Positions 8,486 through 18,462 of a DNA stretch of 64,000 nt are shown piece by piece. Each line of letters begins with the position of its first letter. The first letter of the stretch is position 1. The translations under genes and the position numbers were made by a program. The notes beneath the pieces were generated by a model. The model ran no database searches. It saw nothing but the letters and a program-made list of their open reading frames with translations, and was not told the origin of the DNA. This stretch comes from Geopseudomonas sagittaria (lineage in GTDB: Bacteria > Pseudomonadota > Gammaproteobacteria > Pseudomonadales > Pseudomonadaceae): NCBI RefSeq assembly GCF_900115715.1, contig NZ_FOXM01000006.1:62001-126000 (forward strand), in the 5' to 3' direction.

Positions 8486-8645
8486 GCTGTTGCGGAGGCC
8501 ATCCTGCACTGATGCGCGCCCAAGATCGCCTGGATTGCCTGCGGGCGCTGGATGTCGGTGCGCACGACCCGGACGGCCCGCGCGCCCTACCGGCCGGCTG
8601 GCTCTACAGGGGGGAAGGCGCCGGGGGCCGCGTGCGCGGCAAGGG

Positions 8646-10136
<1,491 letters not shown>

Positions 10137-10309
10137 GGCAGCAGGGTTCCCCAGGGTGATGCGGGGATTATGGGAGCCGCCTTGCCTGCACGGCAAGGCG
10201 TTCTCCGCTGGGCCGGGGAGCATCGACCGCGATACATCCCGGTTGGCCGCCAGGTGGCAACGGGCGACTATGCCGTTGCCGGCGTCCCAGCCCGGCTCCT
10301 GGCCGACCG

Positions 10310-10366
10310 TCAGCGCCCGGCCTCGATGGCGGTGGGGGTGGCGGCGACGATGACGACTTCGTGCAT
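10310..10366 (-). pseudogene. atoB: 5' remnant of acetyl-CoA acetyltransferase (atoB)
   Basis: An ATG at 10366 opens an 18-codon frame, MHEVVIVAATPTAIEAGR-stop. Its first 14 residues match the highly conserved thiolase N-terminus (M-x-E-V-V-I-V-A-A-x-R-T-A-I), with Pro replacing the usual Arg. The frame then diverges and stops at 10310-10312. It begins 42 bp after the dhcB stop, exactly where atoB follows dhcAB in P. aeruginosa. I infer a deletion that removed all but the first 40 or so bases of the gene. Confidence 0.65.
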
Positions 10367-10408
10367 GGGAGCTGCCCTTGTCGTACGGTTTTGCAGCCGA
10401 AGCGGACG

Positions 10409-11068
10409 TCAGGCGAAGTGCATTTCCGGGACATGCTCCGGCACGACCAGCTCGCCGGCGGTCTTGGCGACGATCTCCTCGACGCTCACCCCCGGCGCGC
10501 GCTCCCTGAGCACGAAGGCGCCGTTCTCGATCTCCAGGTAGGCGAGGTCGGTCAGCACCTTGCGGATGCAGCCGGCGCCGGTCAGCGGCAGGCTGCAGCG
10601 TGGCAGCAGCTTGGATTCGCCGTCCTTGGAGGCGTGGGTCATCACCACGATGATGTTGTCCGCACCGGCCACCAGGTCCATGGCGCCGCCCATGCCCTTG
10701 ACCAGCTTGCCGGGGATCATCCACGAGGCGATGTTGCCCTGCACGTCGACCTCGAAGGCGCCGAGCACGGTGAGGTCGACGTGGCCGCCGCGGATCATCG
10801 CGAAGGACTGCGCCGAATCGAAGATCGCCGCACCCTTGCAGGCGGTCACCGTCTGCTTGCCGGCGTTGATCATGTCCGGGTCCAGTTCGGCCTCGGTGGG
10901 GAAGGTGCCCATGCCGAGCAGGCCGTTCTCCGATTGCAGCATCACCTCGATGCCCTCGGGCACGTAGTTGGCCACCAGGGTCGGGATGCCGATGCCGAGG
11001 TTGACGTAGTAGCCGTCCTTCAGCTCGCGCGCCACGCGCTGAGCCATTTGTTCGCGGGAAAGTGCCAT
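10409..11068 (-). CDS. dhcB: 3-oxoacid/dehydrocarnitine-type CoA-transferase, subunit B
   Basis: This 219-residue beta subunit of a class I CoA-transferase moves CoA between acyl donors and acetoacetate or a related 3-oxoacid. The catalytic Glu lies in LQSENGLLG (E47). GYYVNLGIGIPTLVANYVPEG and MDLVAGADNIIVVMTH are family hallmarks. It pairs with the alpha subunit gene 70 bp upstream. Gene order (LysR, subunit A, subunit B, atoB stub, bdhA) follows the P. aeruginosa dhcR-dhcA-dhcB locus, so dhcB is preferred over atoA/scoB; the true acyl substrate cannot be read from sequence. Confidence 0.85.
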   Translation of the reverse strand: MALSREQMAQRVARELKDGYYVNLGIGIPTLVANYVPEGIEVMLQSENGLLGMGTFPTEAELDPDMINAGKQTVTACKGAAIFDSAQSFAMIRGGHVDLTVLGAFEVDVQGNIASWMIPGKLVKGMGGAMDLVAGADNIIVVMTHASKDGESKLLPRCSLPLTGAGCIRKVLTDLAYLEIENGAFVLRERAPGVSVEEIVAKTAGELVVPEHVPEMHFA

Positions 11069-11138
11069 CGCAAGTCTCTTCTGGTCGGGTATTGGCGAAA
11101 GCGGCTGCTCGCAGCCGGCGCCGTGCCGTGGCCGGGGA

Positions 11139-11837
11139 TCAGCCGCGCACGGTGCGCTTTTCGATGCGTTTCTCGAACGTCCCCTGGATGATCCGGTCGA
11201 CGTAGATGCCGGGGGTATGGATCTGGCTGGGCTCCAGCTCGCCGGGCTCGACGATCTCCTCGACCTCGACCACGGTGATGCGCCCGGCGCTGGCCACCAG
11301 CGGGTTGAAGTTCTGCGCGGTGTGGCGATAGACCACGTTGCCGTAGTGGTCGGCCTTCCAGCCCTTGACGATGGCGAAGTCGCCGGTGATCGCCTCCTCG
11401 AGGATGTAGTGGCGGCCCTTGATCTCGCGCGCCTCCTTGCCCTCGGCCACCGCGGTGCCGTAGCCGGTCGCGGTGAAGAAGGCCGGAATACCGGCGCCGC
11501 CGGCGCGGATGCGCTCGGCCAGGGTGCCCTGCGGGGTCAGCTCGACTTCCAGCTCGCCGTTGAGCAGCTGCTGCTCGAACAGCGCGTTCTCGCCGACGTA
11601 GGAGGCGATCATCTTGCGGATCTGCCGGTCTTCCAGCAGCACGCCGAGGCCGAAGCCGTCCACGCCGCAGTTGTTGGAGACCACGGTCAGGCCCTGGGTG
11701 CCGCGCCGGCGGATTTCCGCGATCAGGTTTTCCGGGATCCCGCACAGGCCGAAGCCGCCGGACAGGATGGTCATGTTGTCGGTCAGCCCGGCGAGGGCCT
11801 CCTCGTAGCTGCCTACTCGCTTGTCGAGTCCACTCAT
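11139..11837 (-). CDS. dhcA: 3-oxoacid/dehydrocarnitine-type CoA-transferase, subunit A
   Basis: This 232-residue alpha subunit has the CoA-transferase signature [17 protein letters not shown] near the N-terminus, [14 protein letters not shown] and [18 protein letters not shown]. The start [14 protein letters not shown] at 11837 was chosen because it matches the family N-terminus and lies behind AGAGGCGC. An upstream in-frame extension to 11903 would run into the divergent promoter. It forms a two-gene unit with dhcB and is transcribed away from the LysR gene, its likely regulator. Confidence 0.85.
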   Translation of the reverse strand: MSGLDKRVGSYEEALAGLTDNMTILSGGFGLCGIPENLIAEIRRRGTQGLTVVSNNCGVDGFGLGVLLEDRQIRKMIASYVGENALFEQQLLNGELEVELTPQGTLAERIRAGGAGIPAFFTATGYGTAVAEGKEAREIKGRHYILEEAITGDFAIVKGWKADHYGNVVYRHTAQNFNPLVASAGRITVVEVEEIVEPGELEPSQIHTPGIYVDRIIQGTFEKRIEKRTVRG

Positions 11838-11911
11838 GCTGGTGCGCCTCTGGTTTTTGTCGATCCGGCAGACTGGCTGCCGGCAAGTGCTGGAGAGCTT
11901 CACCGTTGGGC

Positions 11912-11951
11912 TGTGATTTGTTAAGTTTGTTTTTCAAAGCCATTAATCACA
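11912..11951. promoter_or_regulatory. Divergent operator candidate between dhcA and lysR
   Basis: TGTGATT (11912-11918) and AATCACA (11945-11951) form a 7-bp exact inverted repeat separated by 26 AT-rich bases. It lies in the gap between the divergent dhcA (start 11837) and LysR-type gene (start 11963). Such spaced dyads are typical of LysR-type control regions. The gap also contains the only strongly AT-rich stretch locally, a likely pair of back-to-back promoters. Confidence 0.45.
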
Positions 11952-11962
11952 AAAGCAAATCA

Positions 11963-12874
11963 ATGACCGTCAAGCAACTGCGCGCCTTCCTCGCCGTGGC
12001 CCAGACCCTGAGCTTCGCCCAGGCCTGCGAGCGCCTGCACCTGTCGCAGCCGGCCCTGAGTCTGTCGATCAAGAACCTGGAGGACTCTCTGGGCGGGCCG
12101 CTGCTGGTGCGCACCACGCGCAGCGTCAGCCTGACCCCGGAAGGCGAGACGCTGCTGCCGTTGGCCCGTCGCCTGCTCGCCGACTGGGACAATGCCGAGG
12201 AGCTGCTGCGTCAGCACTTCACCCTGCAGATGGGCAAGGTGGCCATCGCGGCCATGCCATCCTTCGCGGCCAATCAATTGCCTGCCGCCCTGAAGGTGTT
12301 CCGTGATCGCTATCCGCGAGTCAACGTCGCCGTGCACGATGTGATCAACGAGCAAGTGCTGGAAATGGTGCGCAGCCACCGGGTCGAACTGGGCATCGGC
12401 TTCGAGCCGGAAGCGTCCGACACCCTCGAGTTCACGCCGTTGGGCACCGACCGCTTCGTCGCCGTGCTGCCGGCGGACTCGCCGCTGGCCGGGCAGGCGC
12501 AGGTGACTTGGGCAGAGCTGCTGGAGGGGGATTTCATCGCCCTGCAGCGCCCGTCGGCCGTGCGCCTGTTGCTGGAGCAGAGCCTGGCCAGCGAGGGCCG
12601 CACGCTGGCGGTGGCCTTCGAGAGCCATCAACTGGTGACGGTTGGGCGCATGGTGGCCTGTGGACTGGGGGTGAGTGCGGTGCCGTCGCTGTGCATTCGA
12701 CAGATGCACGAGCTGGGCGCTCATTGCGTGGCGCTGGTCGAGCCGGTCATCGAAAGGCGGATAGGTCTGGTGAGGCATGCCGACCGGAAGCTGTCGAGCG
12801 CGGCGCAGGCGCTGCACAATGTGGTGATGGAGGTTTCGCGCACGCTCATAACCGGACTTGCACCGCAGCCCTGA
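11963..12874 (+). CDS. LysR-family regulator, DhcR-like
   Basis: This 303-residue protein has an N-terminal winged HTH (about residues 1-60; TLSFAQACERLHLSQPALSLSIKNLE) and a substrate-binding domain with FHxxP-like RYPRVNVAVHDV and GLGVSAVPSLC. The start MTVKQLRAF at 11963 was chosen over the longer frame from 11906 because LysR proteins begin at this point. It is divergent from dhcAB, as dhcR is in P. aeruginosa, and so is probably its activator. The effector is unknown. Confidence 0.85.
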   Translation: MTVKQLRAFLAVAQTLSFAQACERLHLSQPALSLSIKNLEDSLGGPLLVRTTRSVSLTPEGETLLPLARRLLADWDNAEELLRQHFTLQMGKVAIAAMPSFAANQLPAALKVFRDRYPRVNVAVHDVINEQVLEMVRSHRVELGIGFEPEASDTLEFTPLGTDRFVAVLPADSPLAGQAQVTWAELLEGDFIALQRPSAVRLLLEQSLASEGRTLAVAFESHQLVTVGRMVACGLGVSAVPSLCIRQMHELGAHCVALVEPVIERRIGLVRHADRKLSSAAQALHNVVMEVSRTLITGLAPQP

Positions 12875-13063
12875 TCGCCGGCCTGGCTATGCGGCGTCGT
12901 TGGTAAGCGACTGGCGCGCAGGGCGTGGCAGCAGCGGTGGCGGGCGGTGGCGCGGCAGATCGGCGTGCGCCTGGGTGGCCACGCGCCGCAATGACAACCT
13001 GCTGGTCGCCTGCGCCGGGTTCGGCGCCAGGCTGGCCAGCTTCGACAAAGGAGCATCCTCGAC

Positions 13064-14428
13064 GTGAGCGAAAGCGCCGTACAGACCGCCGCAACCACGG
13101 CACTTCCCCCGCAGCCCGTCAGCTTCTGGCAGGCCTTCCTGTTCTGGCTCAAGCTGGGCTTGATCAGCTTCGGCGGTCCGGCGGGACAGATTTCCATCAT
13201 GCACCAGGAGCTGGTCGAGCGCCGGCGGTGGATTTCCGAACGGCGCTTTCTGCATGCGCTGAATTACTGCATGTTGCTGCCCGGCCCGGAAGCCCAGCAG
13301 CTGGCCACCTACATCGGCTGGCTGATGCACCGTACCTGGGGTGGCGTGGTGGCCGGGGCGCTGTTCGTGCTGCCGTCGCTGTTCATCCTGATCGTCCTGT
13401 CCTGGGTGTATGTCGCCTTTGGCGAGGTGCCCGTGGTGGCCGGGCTGTTCTACGGCATCAAGCCGGCGGTGACCGCCATCGTCGTGCAGGCCGCCCATCG
13501 CATCGGTTCGCGGGCGCTGAAGAACAACTGGCTGTGGGCGATGGCGGTGGCGTCTTTCGTGGCGATCTTCGCCCTCAGCCTGCCTTTTCCTCTGATCGTG
13601 CTGGGCGCGGCGCTGATCGGCTATCTCGGCGGGCGTTTCCTCCCGGACAAGTTCAGCGTCGGCGGTGGACATGGCGCCGCCCGGCAGTCCTTCGGCACGG
13701 CACTGATCGATGACGACACGCCGCCTGCCGAACATGTGCGCTTCCGCTGGCCGCGGCTGGCCATGCTGCTGGTGATCGCTGCGGCGCTGTGGGTCCTGCC
13801 CATGGGCGTGCTGACCCTGTGGCTGGGCTGGGACAACACGCTGACGCAGATGGGTTGGTTCTTCACCAAGGCGGCGCTGCTCACCTTCGGTGGCGCCTAT
13901 GCGGTGCTGCCCTACGTCTACCAGGGCGCCGTCGGCCACTACGGCTGGCTGACTCCGACGCAGATGATCGACGGCCTGGCTCTGGGCGAGACCACGCCGG
14001 GGCCGCTGATCATGGTGGTGGCCTTCGTCGGCTTCGTCGGCGCCTACGTGCAGCAGGTGTTCGGTGCCGAGCAGGCGTTCCTCGCCGGGGCGCTCGCCGC
14101 CACGCTGGTCACCTGGTTCACCTTCCTGCCGTCGTTCCTGTTCATCCTGGCCGGCGGCCCGCTGGTGGAGTCGACCCACAACGAGCTGCGCTTCACCGCG
14201 CCGCTGACCGGCATCACCGCGGCGGTGGTGGGGGTGATCCTCAATCTGGCGCTGTTCTTCGGCTACCACGTGCTCTGGCCGCAGGGCTTTGCCGGCACCT
14301 TCGACTGGCCATCGGCGCTCATCGCGCTGGCCGCCGCGGTGGCGCTGTTTCGCTTCAAGCGCGGGGTGATCGAGGTGCTGCTGGCCTGTGCCGTGGCGGG
14401 ACTGGCGGTGCACCTGCTGCTGAAGTGA
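13064..14428 (+). CDS. chrA: Chromate transporter, ChrA family (long form)
   Basis: This 454-residue membrane protein is made of two homologous halves. The N-terminal half has FGGPAGQISIMHQELVERRRW and CMLLPGPEAQQLATYIG; the second half has LTFGGAYAVLPYVYQ and GLALGETTPGPLIMVVAFVGF. These are the paired ChrA signature motifs of chromate/sulfate antiporters. The gene starts with GTG at 13064, 10 bp after AAAGGAG. No chrB regulator is adjacent and the gene appears to be monocistronic. Chromate efflux is the family activity; other anions are possible. Confidence 0.9.
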   Translation: MSESAVQTAATTALPPQPVSFWQAFLFWLKLGLISFGGPAGQISIMHQELVERRRWISERRFLHALNYCMLLPGPEAQQLATYIGWLMHRTWGGVVAGALFVLPSLFILIVLSWVYVAFGEVPVVAGLFYGIKPAVTAIVVQAAHRIGSRALKNNWLWAMAVASFVAIFALSLPFPLIVLGAALIGYLGGRFLPDKFSVGGGHGAARQSFGTALIDDDTPPAEHVRFRWPRLAMLLVIAAALWVLPMGVLTLWLGWDNTLTQMGWFFTKAALLTFGGAYAVLPYVYQGAVGHYGWLTPTQMIDGLALGETTPGPLIMVVAFVGFVGAYVQQVFGAEQAFLAGALAATLVTWFTFLPSFLFILAGGPLVESTHNELRFTAPLTGITAAVVGVILNLALFFGYHVLWPQGFAGTFDWPSALIALAAAVALFRFKRGVIEVLLACAVAGLAVHLLLK

Positions 14429-14490
14429 GGCGGGCCGCCCGGCATGGGTTGGCGCGAAGGCCAGCGCGGCATGGGCCGCGCAAAGAAAAA

Positions 14491-14532
14491 CGGCAACCCG
14501 GACTGAAAGCTGCCAGGCCGTCCGGGTTGCCG
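14491..14532 (-). terminator. Rho-independent terminator of hpd
   Basis: A perfect 13-bp stem (CGGCAACCCGGAC at 14491-14503 with its complement at 14520-14532) is followed on the minus strand by TTTTTCTTT. It lies about 80 bp beyond the hpd stop codon and reads in the hpd direction. The plus-strand chrA gene ends about 60 bp away and has no T-run on its side. Confidence 0.75.
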
Positions 14533-14610
14533 TGGGAGAAACCTGGGGGCGCCGTGAAAAGCCCTTTCCCCCGAACCCTCTCCCGCGAACGAGAGAGGGA
14601 AAACCGCTGT

Positions 14611-15687
14611 TTACTCGGCGGTCAGTACGCCGCGGCGTACCTGATCCCTTTCGATAGACTCGAACAGCGCCTTGAAGTTGCCTTCGCCGAAGCCGCTGTC
14701 GCCCTTGCGCTGGATGAACTCGAAGAACACCGGACCCATCAGGGTTTCCGAGAAGATCTGCAGCAGCAGGCGCTGCTCGCCGTTCTCGGTGGCGCCGTCG
14801 AGCAGGATGCCGCGCGACTGCAATTCGCCCACCGGCTCGCCGTGGCCGGGCAGGCGGCTTTCCAGCATTTCGTAGTAGGTCGCCGGCGGCGCGGTCATGA
14901 AGCGCATGCCAAGTTCCTTGAGGGCGTCCCAGGTCTTCAGCAGGTCGTCGGTGAGGAAGGCCACGTGCTGGATGCCCTCGCCGTTGAACTGCATGAGGAA
15001 CTCCTCGATCTGCCCGACGCCCTTGGAGGATTCCTCATTGAGCGGGATGCGGATCAGGCCGTCCGGCGCGGTCATCGCCTTGGACGTCAGGCCGGTGTAC
15101 TCGCCCTTGATATCGAAGTAGCGCAGCTCGCGGAAGTTGAACAGCTTCTCGTAGAAGTCCGCCCAGTAGGCCATCCGCCCGCGGTAGACGTTGTGGGTCA
15201 GGTGGTCGATCAGCTTGAGGCCGGCGCCCTCGGGGTGACGGTCGACGCCCTCGATGAACTCGAAGTCGATGTCATAGATCGAGCTGCCTTCGCCGAAGCG
15301 GTCGATCAGGTAGATCGGCGCGCCACCGATGCCCTTGATCGCCGGCAGACGCAGCTCCATCGGCCCGGTGGGGATGTCGACCGGCTGGGCGCCCAGCTCC
15401 AGGGCGCGGGCGTAGGCCTGGTGGGCGTTCTTCACCCGGAAGGCCATGCCGCAGGCGGACGGACCGTGCTCGGCGGCGAAGTAGGAGGCCAGGCTCTTCG
15501 GCTCGTTGTTGAGGATCAGGTTGATGTCGCCCTGGCGATACAGGTGCACGTCCTTGGAGCGGTGGGTGGCCACCTTGGTGAAGCCCATCATGGCGAAGAT
15601 GGGTTCCAGGGTGTTCGGTGTCGGCGCGGCGAATTCGATGAACTCGAAGCCCATCAGGCCCATCGGGTTTGCAAACAAATCGGTCAT
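14611..15687 (-). CDS. hpd: 4-hydroxyphenylpyruvate dioxygenase
   Basis: This 358-residue Fe(II) enzyme converts 4-hydroxyphenylpyruvate to homogentisate in tyrosine degradation. The VOC-fold metal ligands are visible as His in LTHNVYRG (about 165), His in IQHVAFLT (about 241) and Glu in [10 protein letters not shown] (about 322). The C-terminus [17 protein letters not shown] is diagnostic. I chose [10 protein letters not shown] at 15687 as the start because it gives the normal Pseudomonas length (about 357). It lies downstream of maiA on the same strand with a 150-bp gap, so it may share the maiA promoter and its operator. Confidence 0.95.
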   Translation of the reverse strand: MTDLFANPMGLMGFEFIEFAAPTPNTLEPIFAMMGFTKVATHRSKDVHLYRQGDINLILNNEPKSLASYFAAEHGPSACGMAFRVKNAHQAYARALELGAQPVDIPTGPMELRLPAIKGIGGAPIYLIDRFGEGSSIYDIDFEFIEGVDRHPEGAGLKLIDHLTHNVYRGRMAYWADFYEKLFNFRELRYFDIKGEYTGLTSKAMTAPDGLIRIPLNEESSKGVGQIEEFLMQFNGEGIQHVAFLTDDLLKTWDALKELGMRFMTAPPATYYEMLESRLPGHGEPVGELQSRGILLDGATENGEQRLLLQIFSETLMGPVFFEFIQRKGDSGFGEGNFKALFESIERDQVRRGVLTAE

Positions 15688-15730
15688 CTCGGTATCTCGC
15701 TTGAATCTTGTTGTGTAGAGGTTTAGCAGT

Positions 15731-15829
15731 TCAGCGGGAGAGCGGCCGAGGCGGCGGCGCGCAGGACAGTCCGCGCACGCTGCGGGCGAGGAAGTCGCCC
15801 ATGAGCAGTTGAAGGCCGAGGATGCGCAT
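15731..15829 (-). CDS. Possible 32-residue small protein between maiA and hpd
   Basis: An ATG at 15829 behind GAGGGAACGAGC opens a 32-codon frame starting [20 protein letters not shown] and ending PPPRPLSR. It begins 10 bp after the maiA stop and ends about 40 bp before the hpd start. No family is recognised. The ribosome-binding sequence and operon position support it; the short length and GC-rich composition argue for caution. It could be a leader or coupling peptide for hpd. Confidence 0.35.
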   Translation of the reverse strand: MRILGLQLLMGDFLARSVRGLSCAPPPRPLSR

Positions 15830-15839
15830 GCTCGTTCCC

Positions 15840-16472
15840 TCAGGCCGGCTTGTCGGCCTGGGCATCCGGATGGGCCTTCTGGAAGGCCGGGTGTTCGAGG
15901 GCCAGGCGCTCGACGCGGGCGATGCGCGGGTAGGGCGCCAGGTCCACGGCGAAGCGGCGTGCCGCGTACAGCTGCGGCAGCAGGTAGACGTCGGCCAGGC
16001 CCGGCTCGCCGAAGCAGAAGCCCGCATCGCCGATCAGTGCCTCCACGGCACGCAGCCCCTCGCCGATCCAGTGGCCGATCCACTCCTGCACCTGCGCCTC
16101 GTCCGCGCCCAGGCCGCGCAGGCGGTTGAGCACCGCCACGTTGTGCAGCGGATGGATGTCGCAGCCGATCAGCGCCGCCACACCGCGCTGGCGGGCGCGC
16201 TCGACGAGGTCGCTCGGCAGCAGCGGGCATTGCGGATAGCGCTCCTCGAGGTACTCGATGATCGCCGGCGATTGGATCAGCAGCGCACCCTCGTCGCTGC
16301 GCAGGGCGGGGACGCGGCCCTGCGGGTTGAGGGCACGGTAGGCCGGCTGGTGCTGCTCGCCGCCGCCGGCGATCAGGTTCACCGGGATATGCCGGGCTTC
16401 CAGCCCCTTCAGGGCCAGGGCGATGCGCACGCGGTAGGAGGAGGTGGAGCGGTAGTAGGTGTAGAGATCCAT
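15840..16472 (-). CDS. maiA: Maleylacetoacetate isomerase (zeta-class GST)
   Basis: This 210-residue, two-domain glutathione transferase-like enzyme isomerises maleylacetoacetate to fumarylacetoacetate, the substrate of FahA. The N-terminal thioredoxin-like domain carries the zeta-class glutathione motif [15 protein letters not shown] (usually SSCSxRVRIAL). The C-terminal helical domain includes [18 protein letters not shown] and [20 protein letters not shown]. The length fits the family. Its start is 27 bp from a copy of the HmgR-type operator, linking it to the fahA locus 11 kb away. Confidence 0.9.
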   Translation of the reverse strand: MDLYTYYRSTSSYRVRIALALKGLEARHIPVNLIAGGGEQHQPAYRALNPQGRVPALRSDEGALLIQSPAIIEYLEERYPQCPLLPSDLVERARQRGVAALIGCDIHPLHNVAVLNRLRGLGADEAQVQEWIGHWIGEGLRAVEALIGDAGFCFGEPGLADVYLLPQLYAARRFAVDLAPYPRIARVERLALEHPAFQKAHPDAQADKPA

Positions 16473-16498
16473 GGGCGCATGCTCGCTGGCTTATTGTG

Positions 16499-16523
16499 TT
16501 TTGCGTAATGCGTTTGTGCTAAA
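16499..16523. promoter_or_regulatory. Second candidate HmgR operator, upstream of maiA
   Basis: TTTTGCGTAA (16499-16508), a 5-bp spacer, then TTGTGCTAAA (16514-16523). The left arm is identical to that at 4930-4939; the right arm matches the expected complement at 7 of 10 positions. It lies 27 bp upstream of the maiA start and probably overlaps its promoter. Confidence 0.55.
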
Positions 16524-16682
16524 TGGAATTTGCGGGTTGAGGGCGGCGCTGTCAAGTCGCAAGTAGCCGGTTGCTCTATTCCTGCTCCCGATACCTTGAG
16601 CATGGCGCGGGCTTCAGCGGCAAGGGTGAGATCGGCCTAACCACGAGTGTGCGGCCTGAGGGAAATGTAGCGCGCGCCGCGG

Positions 16683-16714
16683 CTCCCGCCACGGCATGCA
16701 GCCGATGGCGGGAG
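16683..16714 (-). terminator. Hairpin after the RTX gene
   Basis: CTCCCGCCA (16683-16691) and TGGCGGGAG (16706-16714) form a perfect 9-bp stem with a 14-base loop. It lies about 20 bp beyond the stop of the minus-strand RTX gene. There is no T-run, so termination is plausible but not typical. Confidence 0.4.
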
Positions 16715-16735
16715 TGGTGAGGCAGGGGAGGGTTG

Positions 16736-17842
16736 TCAGGCGATGTTGAAGTTGATGGCGTTGTCGGCGATCTGTTCCAGGCTGTGGCCGTTGACCCCGA
16801 TCAGCGTCAGGCTCCAGCTGGAGTCGGTCGCCAGGGTCAGCACGCTGTCATTGGCGCCATCGCCATCGACGTCCTGGCTAGTGTCGAGGGTGAACATGTC
16901 GAGGAACATGGCCTTGGCATCCGCCACCGTGGCACCGAGCCCGGAGAAGTCGAGCTTGTCGCTGCCCCAGGCGAAATCGATGATGCGGTCATTGCCGTCG
17001 CTGCTGGTGACCTGGGTTTCGGAGCCGAGGCTGAAGTCATCCGAGTAGTAGCGCTCCTGGCTTACCTTGCCAGTCTTCAGCATGACGCTGTCGCGATCAC
17101 TGAACATCGTGTCCAGGTCCTCCTGGCTGATGCCCTCGATCCAGGGGGTGGCATCTTCACTCGCGTCGTTCTGGTTCAGGCCGATATTGACGATGCCGTC
17201 GCCATCGAGGTCCTCGCCCAGACCGTACTCGCTCACCAGATGATTGAGCCAGGCGGTGTACTGGCTGGCGAAGACGTTCTGCGTGGTGCCGTCGATCACT
17301 TCGCCACCACTCACTTGGCTGCCGAGGCCATTGGCGACCAGCCAGTCGGTGAAGCTGGAGCTGCCACCCCCGCCTTCAGTGACGGTGAAGCTGTACTTGA
17401 AGGTATCGGGATCGTTGCCGCCAGTGAGGATGTCGTCTCCGCTACCGCCGGTGAGGGTATCTTCGCCATTGCCGCCGTTGAGGGTGTCGTCGCCGCTGCC
17501 GCCATTCAGAACATCGTCACCGGTTGCGCCATTGAGGGTGTCATTGCCAGCGTCGCCGTTGAGGGTGTCGGCGCCTTGGTCGCCGTTGAGCGTATCGTTC
17601 CCCTCGCCACCATTGAGAGTGTCGTCCTGGGTTCCGCCGTTGAGGGTGTCGTTGCCGGCGTCGCCATTGAGGGTGTCGGCGCCATTGCCCCCGTTGAGCG
17701 TATCGTTCCCTTCACCCCCATTGAGAGTGTCGTCGCCGTTCTGCCCGTTGAGGGTGTCATCCCCCTCCAAGCCGTTGATGGTATCGGCGCTGCTAGTGCC
17801 ATTCAGCGTTTCACCATTCACTGTGCCATTGATCAAAGCCAT
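16736..17842 (-). CDS. Small RTX-repeat protein, type I secretion substrate
   Basis: This 368-residue acidic protein has no enzymatic domain. Residues 24-149 are 14 consecutive nonapeptides of the form G-x-x-G-x-D-T-L-N, the calcium-binding RTX roll. A spacer follows (about 150-285), including the EF-hand-like DLDGDGIVNIGLNQNDAS. The C-terminal region DRIIDFAWGSDKLDFSGLG then DVDGDGANDSVLTL and HSLEQIADNAINFNIA is the VCA0849-type type I secretion target. It is predicted to be exported without a signal peptide and to fold on binding calcium outside. No type I exporter genes adjoin it. The start follows AGAAGGAAA. Confidence 0.85.
   Translation of the reverse strand: MALINGTVNGETLNGTSSADTINGLEGDDTLNGQNGDDTLNGGEGNDTLNGGNGADTLNGDAGNDTLNGGTQDDTLNGGEGNDTLNGDQGADTLNGDAGNDTLNGATGDDVLNGGSGDDTLNGGNGEDTLTGGSGDDILTGGNDPDTFKYSFTVTEGGGGSSSFTDWLVANGLGSQVSGGEVIDGTTQNVFASQYTAWLNHLVSEYGLGEDLDGDGIVNIGLNQNDASEDATPWIEGISQEDLDTMFSDRDSVMLKTGKVSQERYYSDDFSLGSETQVTSSDGNDRIIDFAWGSDKLDFSGLGATVADAKAMFLDMFTLDTSQDVDGDGANDSVLTLATDSSWSLTLIGVNGHSLEQIADNAINFNIA
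17396..17773 (-). repeat. 27-bp tandem repeat encoding RTX nonapeptides
   Basis: This stretch holds fourteen tandem 27-bp units inside the RTX gene, each encoding G-x-x-G-x-D-x-L-x. In eleven units the last four residues are Asp-Thr-Leu-Asn, more uniform than in most RTX proteins. The regularity at DNA level makes unit gain or loss by slippage likely. Confidence 0.8.
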
Positions 17843-18462
17843 TTTCCTTCTCCCCTGTGCCCTGGCTCGCTGACGGTCGCACGCCCCATGCGCACGCTCG
17901 CCGTTTCCGTTCCGCTCACTGCGATAGATATGTCAGGCAACCCGGCTGTCTCGGGGAGATCCGTGGCTTTCCGAACCCGCATCGCTACGGGGGTGGCTTT
18001 ATCAGGAAAAAATCTAGCCGTGTCCCGGAGTTACTGCCAATTGGCCAGTACATTCTTGCCCGGGAAAAGGCCCCTGTTCCTCGCGCAACCCTTTGAATAA
18101 GCGAGTATTTATCCCCGCTTTGGCCGCCGGTCGGACTGACAGTATTGTTACCAGTCAGAGATTATTAATTTACGCTATTAAACATAATGACATTGGGGGT
18201 GGATACACATTCCAATCCGTGCTGTCCGGGTAATCAGGCAGGAGGGGGCGTGTAGCGAGGCGCAGGGCGGCATGCTGGTCACGATTGCAAGGATCAGGCG
18301 TCCTGATCGGACTTGCCGCCTAGCTCATGCGTGCTTGCAGCGCTCCGAAACCCGGCAAACCGGTCTACCATATGCCCCGTCCAGCCCGCGCAGGCCGGGC
18401 GAGCGCGTGTTCACTTGCCGAGCGCGCAACGACAACCGGCAACCTTGATAGCGGAGATCGAC
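17843..18462. other. 620-bp intergenic region with AT-rich core
   Basis: This region lies between the divergent RTX gene and the acidic hypothetical gene and has no coding frame with support. It contains an AT-rich core at about 18140-18210, unusual for this DNA. The core includes the repeat element at 18171-18243. It presumably holds the RTX promoter, but no regulator site was recognised. Confidence 0.5.
18171..18243. repeat. Two-block noncoding repeat, copy A
   Basis: Block 1 (18171-18193, TACGCTATTAAACATAATGA plus CAT) matches 42307-42329 at 20 of 23 positions. Block 2 (18212-18243, containing CCGTGC and GTAATCAGGCAGGA) matches 42348-42385 with a short gap. The conserved TTWAACATAATGA resembles the XerD-binding arm of dif, but a proper XerC arm is not seen. 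Function is unknown. Confidence 0.5.

Noticed and set aside
10137-10724. N-terminal extension of the HbcR-type protein
   Set aside because: The frame is open to 10724 but passes antisense-free through the atoB stub and into dhcB in another frame; family proteins start at MAISS-like positions.
17396-17773. Tandem repeats that could suggest a CRISPR array
   Set aside because: Units are contiguous 27-mers in frame within a coding gene and encode RTX nonapeptides; there are no spacers and no cas genes.
16736-17842. RTX protein exported by the TolC/HlyD/ABC operon at 35-41 kb
   Set aside because: That operon has an RbbA-type ATPase-permease and ABC-2 permease, not a HlyB-type type I exporter, so the link is unsupported.
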